Assembly: GCA_033085395.1 (NCBI GenBank)
Contig: JANQBS010000142.1
Coordinates: forward strand, 1 to 64,000
Length of the DNA stretch: 64,000 bases
Source: Xanthoparmelia taractica
Taxonomy: Eukaryota > Ascomycota > Lecanoromycetes > Lecanorales > Parmeliaceae
Reading direction: 5' to 3'
Shown: piece after piece, positions 56,804 through 64,000 of the stretch
How the letters are laid out: the number at the start of each line of letters is the position of its first letter
How positions within the stretch are numbered: position 1 is the stretch's first letter
The notes under the pieces: generated by a model
Database searches by the model: none
What the model saw: the letters and a program-made list of their open reading frames with translations, nothing else
What the model was told of the DNA's origin: nothing
Translations under genes and position numbers: made by a program

Positions 56804-57730
56804 CTAATTGTTTTGCTGACTGTTGAGTATCCTGAGGATGGCGAGGAACAAGTTAATAATGTCCAGGTAAAGGGAGATAGCCGCAGCAATCTCCTCCTCA
56901 ACATGATAGTGGCGCATGATAAGCTGGGTGTCCACCAGGATGTATCCACTGAAGATGAGCGCTGCCACTGATCCGTAAATGAGCTCGGCAGTGCTATTGT
57001 AGGGAAAGAAGGCTGCCACGAATCCAAAAAGGATGAGTACCCATAGACCTCCGAATAAGTAAGGCATCCAGTTTGTGAAGTCGTACTTTGTTTGGCAAGC
57101 GAATAAAGTCAGAGCAACAAAGATGCCAGCCGTCAGCACGAGAGCCAAAAGGACAATCCGCGAGTCGTAGAAGGTCACAATGACGGATATGGAGTAGGCT
57201 TCCAGGAGGGTGAAGCCACTGAGGAAGAGCAGGTTTGTAGGATAGGATTTGCGTTTCCAGAATGTCAAAAGCATGAATCCGATGGCGCCAAAGAGGGAGA
57301 CCCACATCATCCACTGGTTTGATCGGATCCAATTGTAGTAGGATGGACTGAAGTAGGAGATAGAGCTGACGACCATAGTGGCCAGGATTTGGGCAGTCCT
57401 GCACAGGTCAGATTCCATTACAGCTCAGGTTTGGGGGCGTGGGCCAACTTACAGGATGGCGTAGACTTTACGGACGAACTGCATGCGGATAGGAAGAGTG
57501 GCTTCAGCGACAGAGCCGCCAAACTGTGAGCAGGTCAATAACCGCTTCAGCGTCAGTCGAAGTGCTCTTCTCACCTTGAAGTCGTCAGGGACATTGTCGT
57601 CTTCGCCTCGTGGGGCTCCAAGCATAGGATCACTGGCCTCTGCCTGATATGATGGTGGCGCTTGAGAGTATGACGGCTCGTCGAATGAGTCGCGCTGAGG
57701 AGCCGGCTGGTATTTGGTATTGGCGGCCAT
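56804..57730 (-). CDS. Bax inhibitor-1 family protein (TMBIM / Bxi1-like)
   Basis: Predicted 273 aa; exons 57,575-57,730, 57,453-57,523 and 56,804-57,398, introns 51 and 54 bp. Exon 1 codes for a Pro/Tyr-rich cytosolic N terminus (PSYSQAPPSYQAEASDP), exon 2 for FGGSVAEATLPIRMQFVRKVYAIL, the signature at the start of the BI-1 membrane domain, and exon 3 for the remaining helices (LTAQILATMVVSSI, FLSGFTLLEAYSISVIVTFY, WVLILFGFVAAFFP, SGYILVDTQLIMRHYHVEEEIAAAISLYLDIINLF). The C-terminal YILVDTQ..DIINLFL region is the family's most conserved part and carries the Asp pair tied to pH-dependent calcium leak. Relatives lie in the ER or vacuole membrane and temper cell death and calcium; the fungal role is less settled. 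Confidence 0.92.
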
Positions 57731-58175
57731 CTTTAGGAGCTTCAAAGAAGTTGATGATCGGTGGGAGGATTTGAGGAGGATGGAAAGTGTCGTCAAGGCG
57801 GCGAAGTGGTTTAATCATGCGCCTTTCAGTGCGCTAAACCGTTTTCGGCTGAGACCATTACGAAACGCTGAGTTTATAGAAAGCCTAACTACACCGTTGA
57901 ATGGAGGAAGTAGCTTATGTATCAATATTAGATATAGTATTTCACATTTTCGCTATTCTCCAGCTGTCTATATTCGAGAAAGACAAGCACGATTTGGTAG
58001 AAGGCAGTTCAGGTAATGCTGGAGACACGCCGAAGAGCAGGATGAAATATTATCAACAGCCAGCACATCTCACCGCGGATTTTCAGTCTCAGGAATTGGG
58101 TTGGATCATCTCACCAACCCCACGGTACGGCCTAAACCATTTTACTAGCGCCCAGCTATGCCTTCTGGAAATCTC
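57731..58175. other. Intergenic, BI-1 family promoter
   Basis: 445 bp between the BI-1 family start and the septin stop, both on the minus strand. No feature beyond probable promoter. Confidence 0.5.
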
Positions 58176-59554
58176 CTAGGCCATTCCACCATTGGTATCG
58201 TCAATGGCCGTGCTCTGCTCTCTCGTCATACGGCCTTCAGCCTCTCTCAACTGACTCTCACGCGCCAAAAGCTCCTGTCTTTTCTCATTGATCTCGCGTT
58301 GCACCTTGATTTCAATTTCTCGAAGCTTCTCTTCCTCGCGACGTAGTTGTTCCTCCTTGAGGCGCACAGACTGGGAAGCCAGATCATCAGGGTTCAACGA
58401 GGAGTCACTGTCATTTCCATTAGCTGTCAATCTAGTATTTATCAGTTGGATTGGCCAGACGTACACAGACCCGCCGTCAACGCTCTTGCTGAGTTTCTCC
58501 GTCCGGTAGTTTTCGTATAAGAAGTCGTGAGTGATCTCCTTCAGGTCGGCCAGATGGCTATGTAGCAGTGCGCTCCTAATAGCGAGAAAATCCGAGTGGC
58601 GTGGGTTATCGATCTCTACCACACCCCAAGGATACTGTCTTGCTCGTACTCGTCGTCCACCAATCTCTACCACCTCTTCAGAGCCTACAATGGCGAAGGG
58701 CATCAGACCTCGCAATTCTGCGTTCTCTTCAACAGTGTCCTCATCATCCTCTTCAATATCGTAGGGAAAGTTGTACACGGGTATGCGGTAGTGTTCGATA
58801 TCCTCCATGACCAGCTTCTTCGACTCAGCAAGCTCAGCTGGAGTGAGCGAGTCTGCTTTGCCAATGACGGGAATGACGTTAACACGCGGTGAAAGGCGCC
58901 TCATCAATTCGATATCCAATTCGCGAAGACTGCAAGTAGACGTTAGCGAGGGTGCAAGCATTGCCGGGTACACTTATCCATACCCATGGCCTGTAGGAGT
59001 AATGAAGTAGAGTAGAGCATGTACACGATTGTCTCTGAACCTAGGGTTACGCTTGATGCGTGACTCCTCGGCCAGGATATCGTCGTATTGTCGTTCAAGA
59101 TGCCCCACGATCTCTGAAAAGCTTGCTTCGTTGTCAATCTGGTCACCGAACCCAGGCGTATCCACAATTGTCAAAGATATGCGCGTGCCTTCCTCATCAA
59201 GCTCCAGCTCGACAGTGATCGGCTTGATTCTAACGCCATCCTCAATGTGAGCACGCTCTGGGTCGTCGTCGGTGTCTTTGCTCTGTAGGACACGCTTTCC
59301 GCATAATGTATTGACAAAAGTAGTACGTCCTGGAACCCATGTGAATTTAGTACCCATCTCTCGGCCACTTTTCGTTAAAGTGAGCTGTACCTGTCCCCGA
59401 AGCACCACAGACCATCAAGCAAAATTGAATACCCTTTTTCACGTTCTTCTTGCGACGCATCTTGATCTGTGATTTCCTGTTTAGCATAATGATGCTTCGC
59501 CTGTGCTCGAGAAGCGATTGGTAGGACATTTACCGCGTTCAAGTTAGACGACAT
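58176..59554 (-). CDS. Septin, Cdc11/AspA type
   Basis: Predicted 398 aa; exons 59,534-59,554, 59,391-59,466, 58,984-59,329 and 58,176-58,929, introns of 67, 61 and 54 bp. The first exon codes only MSSNLNA. The polybasic IKMRRKKNVKKGIQ precedes the P-loop GASGTGRTTFVNTLCG, where the usual Lys is Arg, as in Cdc11-type septins, which are thought not to hydrolyse GTP normally. G3 DTPGFGDQIDN and G4-region IGKADSLTPAEL are intact. The septin-unique element RQYPWGVVEIDNPRHSDFLAIRSALL is complete, and the C-terminal coiled coil (RLKEEQLRREEEKLREIEIK..NEKRQELLARESQL) follows. Septins form filaments at septa and growing tips. GGSVYVWPIQ between domains may be a retained short intron, but the frame is open. 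Confidence 0.94.
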
Positions 59555-59903
59555 GCTGAAGGTTTATATCGAGTCTCCCAAATAAGTCGTTGTCTCGGAT
59601 GGAGAATGTAAGGTAGCAATGTGCTGGAATGCTTCAATTTAATAACTTGCTTTTGCCCAGAAATTTGGTGGGTAAGGTAAAGGGGTTTCGTCTTGGCGGA
59701 ATAAGCTGCGGGACGTTTCATTAGCGTCGTTGCGTAGTGTGGAATAAAAAGCCCCGCCAACATCACATGTTTTTCGCGCCATCATTTATAAACGTGTAAC
59801 ACAACATGATTGTCTTGTATCTTTCTACTCATGACCTGCCTTTGCAGAGGTTACTTGACTCTCCGTGCGCATCTACTACCATACGTATATCAGAGCGCCG
59901 GCC
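59555..59903. promoter_or_regulatory. Divergent promoter between septin and PROPPIN genes
   Basis: 349 bp separates the start codons of two divergently transcribed genes, so both promoters must lie here. I do not recognise a specific factor site. Confidence 0.55.
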
Positions 59904-61263
59904 ATGAACACACGCCCAGCAATCGACGAGTCTACAGGGCCCGTTTCTCTTTCTGTAGCTTTCAATCAGGACAATAGCTGTTTCTCCGTTGGACTCGACA
60001 CTGGATTTTGTGGTAAGTCTTGAGCAATATCTGCCATCTCGATCCGGAAGGTTGTTGCTGACCGATACCAGTTTTCAGATCAGAACCATGCGAGCTCCAG
60101 GTTTCTCAAGGTATGACTATCAGGCGAACGGACCACACAATCAGACTATCATGGTTGACATTGACCTTGCAGATTTCAATGCGGGTATTGGTGTGGCGGA
60201 GATGCTTGGACGAGCCAATTACATTGCCATAGTGGGAGGAGGGAGACAGCCAAAGTTCCCACAGAACAAGGTTGGTAAGACTCGGCATGGGACCTCCGTC
60301 GATGAGCATACATACTTATCATTTCTTACATAGGTTGTACTATGGGATGATGCGAAGAAGAAAGCCATCTTCAGTCTCGAATTCCGCTCACAAGTCCATC
60401 GCGTAAGGCTTTCCAAATCCCGCATCGTGGTGGCTCTTCAAAACAGCGTCCACCTCTTTGCTTTCTCTTCTCCACCGGAAAAGCTATCAGTCTTCGAGAC
60501 CGCCGACAATCCAACGGGGCTTTGCTGCCTTGGATCTAAGATTATAGCGTTCCCTGGACGCACGCCCGGACAAGTACAGATTGTGGAGATTGGCAACGGA
60601 AATGTTAGCATCATACCGGCTCATGGCACGCCACTCAGAGCCTTGGAGCTAAGCCCAGATGGGGAAATAGTGGCAACTGCAAGCGAAACTGGGACGCTGA
60701 TACGGGTATTCTCAGCTGCCAATTGCACTCGTCTCGGAGAATTGCGCAGAGGGGTAGACCCCGCAGTCATCTACTCGATCGCTATATCACCAAACAGCGC
60801 TGTCTTGGCCGTCACTTCTGACAAGTCAACTATGCACATCTTCGACCTGCCCTCTCTAGGTCGGTCTCGCAATGGCTCCATAACAAACAGACCCCATCGT
60901 AATTCCAACAGCTCCTCCGCGACTGGTGTTGCAGACGAAGGGAACAAGCAGAAATGGGGAATTTTGGGCAAAATACCGCTTCTACCTCGGGTCTTTTCAG
61001 ATGTCTACTCTTTCGCGTCCGCACATTTTGAAACGGACGATGATCCTCAGACAGACCTTGGAAAGAGCGTAACGATGCCGATTCCAGGCATACCGGGGGG
61101 CAAACCTAGGAAGGGTGTCATAGGCTGGAAGGACGACTACACCATCCTCGTCATTGGCGCTGGAAGAGACGGGCGATGGGAAAAGTTCATTTTAGGCGAA
61201 GGAGAGGATGGCAGGAGGCATCTCGTGAGGAACGGATGGAAGAGATATCTAGGGAAGAATTGA
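59904..61263 (+). CDS. PROPPIN (Atg18/Hsv2, WIPI family) phosphoinositide-binding WD-repeat protein
   Basis: Predicted 391 aa; exons 59,904-60,012, 60,072-60,110, 60,173-60,270 and 60,334-61,263, introns 59, 62 and 63 bp (the last with donor GTTGGT). Spliced, the N-terminal blades read VSLSVAFNQDNSCFSVGLDTGFCVFRSEPCEL..DFNAGIGVAEMLGRANYIAIVGGG, then NKVVLWDDAKKKA. The phosphoinositide-binding LRRG lies in LGELRRGVDPAVIYSIAISP near residue 219 (FRRG in Atg18, LRRG in Hsv2/WIPI3-type). LSPDGEIVATASETGTLIRVFS is the usual blade-5 sequence. Proteins of this family bind PtdIns3P and PtdIns(3,5)P2 on phagophore or vacuole membranes. LRRG suggests Hsv2/WIPI3-like rather than core Atg18, but one residue does not settle that. 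Confidence 0.92.
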
Positions 61264-61721
61264 CGTTAGACGAGATGGATCCGACCGTTTCGGTTATTCA
61301 TAGGATATGACCATCCTCCATACAGTATTAGGAAGATGGAGGCTTAGATAGCTTGATAAGCATGGCGGCATGTACCACATTTGCTGATCTTATGTACAAG
61401 GGAATGCGTCCTGCCAGCAGGCTGTCTAGATTTCGACTATGAATGCCTATGAGATTATACATTGCTTTTTTAGGTCCTAGTGCGTCTGCATGGTTCTCTG
61501 TCTTGTGGTTGGAGATTTGTTGTAAAAGCTTTTGACGCAAGACATGGCAGTGCTGCCCCTTTCCCACAGCCATCATTCTTGTGTTCCAATAGTATGGCAG
61601 CCGAAGATTCCACCAGATACCGGCTGAAACCCCTAGCTTAGACTCGTGGTTTCTCATCCCCAAAGCATACACAGTCTGTCGGCCATAGTCGTAAAGGCAT
61701 ATCTAACGAGGATCATGTTGT
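61264..61721. other. Intergenic between convergent genes
   Basis: 458 bp between two 3' ends. A minus-strand frame here (SLLAGRIPLYIRSANVVHAAMLI) faintly recalls an ankyrin repeat but is too weak to call. Confidence 0.45.
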
Positions 61722-62595
61722 TCAAGGGCTTCTCGACCTCCGCCTATGACTATGACTATGACGATGCCCATCGCCATGAACCGTTCTACGTCGATCGTCC
61801 TTCTCCCCATCCGTATCGCTCCTCCTTCGCTCCCGATGATCACGTCTGTGGCTGTGATGGTGACGATGCTTGTGCTTATGTTCCTTCTTCCTCTTACCCT
61901 CTTTCCCCCCACCGTTCAACCTCGCCAGGGCCTGCGCCACCTCCTCCTTCTTCTCCTGCACCAGATACTCCTTCATCGGATCATCGTCGTCATGATCTCT
62001 GATCAATTTCTGCAGCTCAACCTCCTCTTTAAGCACCGGTCTTCTCTCCTCCTCTTCACTCTCCTCTTCGCTCTCTTCATTGCCAGCTGCTGAAAACCCC
62101 TGCAAGCCTCTCTCCCGCTCCTCCTCCTCGTCGCCGTCCTTCCGCTTGTATCGCGTATGGTCCACCTTCAGCACTCTGCCCATGATCGTTGCGCCGCCGA
62201 GGTTATCCACCGCGAGGTCCGTGGAGCGCTGGTCTTCATATTTTAAGAATGCGAACCCTTTGCTTTTTCCGGTCTCTTTGTCCCGGATGAGGTTTATGTA
62301 GGTCGGTTCGCCGAATTGGGAGAAGATGGTTAGGACGTCGCCTTCGGAGAGGTCAAAGGGTAGGCCGCCGATGTAGATGTACGCTGTGTCTCTGGGGAGA
62401 GTTAGCTGTTGGTTCCATTAAGCGTGTGGTGGCTGGAGTGGGTACCTATAGTCGGCATGCCAGGATGCTTCTGTGGAGCTGGAGAAGGCACAGTCAGCCT
62501 GGACAAATTTTAAGCGGAGGTAGTAGTGAGCGGGCGTACACTCCGTTTTCTAATTCACGTTTGTTGAGGTTTTGAATCTCGCGGATGGTGTTCAT
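61722..62595 (-). CDS. Ist3/RBMX2-type spliceosomal RRM protein
   Basis: Predicted 252 aa; exons 62,540-62,595, 62,446-62,478 and 61,722-62,391, introns 61 and 54 bp. The start MNTIREIQNLNKRELENG is the family's opening. Splicing gives SWHADYRDTAYIYIGGLPFDLSEGD, which holds RNP2 (YIYIGG), then RNP1 KGFAFLKYED and LAVDNLGGATIMGRVLKVDHTRYK, the conserved end of the RRM. The remainder is a charged, disordered tail with a short helical block (KEEVAQALARLNGG) and a His/Arg/Lys/Asp-rich end (KHKHRHHHSHRRDHRERRRSD). In yeast the homologue Ist3/Snu17 is part of the RES complex with Bud13 and Pml1, attached to SF3b, aiding the first splicing step and nuclear pre-mRNA retention. The tail is longer than in yeast. 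Confidence 0.9.
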
Positions 62596-64000
62596 ACTGA
62601 GAAGCTGAACTGATTGTGGATGCTTGCCGGCTCACCAGCCAGAACATGGTTTTCAGCCAGTTGCTAACAGATTGGTCGAGAAGTCGGAGTCTTGGAGAGG
62701 ACAAGTGTGAGCGATCACGATGACAGCCATGATTTTGTGACGAACGAAAAGTTGTACGATTTGCTCACCGTAGTAGCTCTCTAGGGGTAAACCCTAGGTG
62801 TTGCTAAATAAGGGCTAGCCATTTTATGGGGTTCAGCCCTAGAAGTGATCGAATATCTACTATTCGAGCTTGTTGTTGTCCACTAAGTCAGCCCGCTATC
62901 AGACGGCGCTCGACTCCTATTACCCTCCTACCTAACCCACGGTCTCAGAGGACTACAAATCAAATGTCACTTCGGTGAAAGGTGCTTGAGTTTCCAGAGG
63001 TGGACCCTAAGCAGGTCATTCGCAGCTGAACGCCTGCTGTGGTAGATTAGACAGGTTCGCAGTCTTGGCAGTCGAAGCGACAGGTGTACAAAGCGGCAGA
63101 CCAGTAAGTTTCGGATTCGAATGAAGAAATGATTTGACTGCAGAGCGGCGAGTGGAGTTCATGACACGCATCATGAAAATGGGAAGAAAATTTGCTGTAC
63201 GATAAGATCAGTTTCCCAGTTGCTTGGTTGAGACATAGAACCATTCGGGCTCTTTGAGGCAATTATTTCCCATGGATTTCGTCCTAAATACCACAACAAC
63301 CGGGCGAATGTGGTTGTGAGGGGCCTTCAACAAATTTAGATCTGCAGAATAACGGCTCTATGCATTCTGCAGAATCCTGAAAGGGCGCACACGGCTTTGC
63401 CTCACTCCAATCCCAATAATTTCGGTTTTTAACCGACGTTCTATCATGCGCGAAGGTGGATGGTGAACATAAGCCGCACTGCGGCTCGACTAAGCCCTCA
63501 TCACAGCCTTCCTCTCAGTTTCCTGATCACCCTTTACCTTGAGACAGGGTAATTCAGCAACCATCACTGCGGTTTCGCCAAGGCTCCTGCAGAGATCGTA
63601 TCGATGATGTACTTGTCGGGTTGCCTTCCATTGATTTGTTTTTGGCAAATTCTATAGATTAGAGCTATACACTCAAGGATTCGACGATGGATAGGATAAC
63701 AAAGTCGGCATTAGTGTAGCGGTTGAGCCGCTTACGGGCTTGGAAGTCAGTCCTCGACTAGATGAAAACACGTATTAGATAAGAGGCCGAAGGGTGATTC
63801 ATTCTGTCACTGATCAATCTCAGAGAGTCAAGGCCAGTCCAGAGTTGTTTGCATATTTGCTGTCATACGCTTGGCTGTAGCAATTAATGTTGGACTTGGC
63901 GCAGGTCTGACAGTCGAGCACAGGTCGAGTTCATCTAGGTAGGTTCATCATTCGTGATGTGATCTTGTCCATTCCTGTCTTCAATATTTATCTATTCCCT
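62596..64000. other. Intergenic to window end
   Basis: About 1.4 kb without a supported gene. It holds a CTAGGGGTAAACCCTAG palindrome (62,781-62,797) similar to one at 20.3 kb. A 70-codon minus-strand frame at 63,047-63,262 has several cysteines but no recognisable similarity. Confidence 0.5.

Noticed and set aside
61328..61672. Ankyrin-like fragment on the minus strand
   Set aside because: The similarity is a single faint repeat without the consensus TPLH/AA core; too weak.
63707..63795. tRNA-like stretch GGCATTAGTGTAGCGGTTGA
   Set aside because: There is a D-arm-like start but no T arm or acceptor pairing.

Overview
The window comes from a filamentous ascomycete (Pezizomycotina). Genes carry one to four short introns of about 46-145 bp with GT-AG borders, the proteins are clear relatives of ascomycete families (an Ssk1-type response regulator, a Cdc11-type septin, a PROPPIN, a Whi3-type RNA-binding protein), and the first 15 kb carry the mutational signature of repeat-induced point mutation (RIP). 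I cannot fix the class; AT-rich isochores of this type are known in several Dothideomycetes and Leotiomycetes.

Layout. Positions 1-15,170 are an extremely AT-rich, RIP-degraded isochore with no intact gene. Reading through the stop codons shows that about 5.56-8.96 kb on the minus strand is the wreck of a Helitron Rep/PIF1-helicase gene. The isochore ends abruptly, and gene-rich sequence of ordinary base composition runs from 15.2 kb to the right end.

Genes, in order (strand): Gfo/Idh/MocA NAD(P)-dependent sugar/dihydrodiol dehydrogenase (+), caspase-domain protein (-), secreted-head membrane protein with eight cysteines (+), RING-finger protein (+), F-box-like protein (+), decayed protein-tyrosine-phosphatase pseudogene (-), GNAT acetyltransferase (+), low-complexity protein and two-TM coiled-coil protein that may be one split gene (-), PQ-loop membrane protein (-), Whi3-like RRM protein (-), CCDC97-like protein (-), membrane-anchored spermidine-synthase-fold protein (+), tRNA-Cys (-), small hypothetical membrane protein (-), Ssk1-like response regulator (+), AAAP amino-acid transporter (+), proline-rich nuclear-type protein (-), mitochondrial ribosomal protein mS45/Mrps35-like (-), Bax-inhibitor-1 family protein (-), septin Cdc11/AspA type (-), PROPPIN/Hsv2-Atg18 type (+), Ist3/RBMX2-type spliceosomal RRM protein (-). 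A tRNA-Glu-like relic lies at 37.3 kb.

The genes are a typical fungal mix of housekeeping functions and do not form a metabolic or defence cluster. Two divergent pairs have short shared intergenes: CCDC97-like with the spermidine-synthase-fold gene, and septin with PROPPIN. Most exon borders below were placed by hand from splice signals plus uninterrupted family motifs, so start codons and first exons are the least certain parts.
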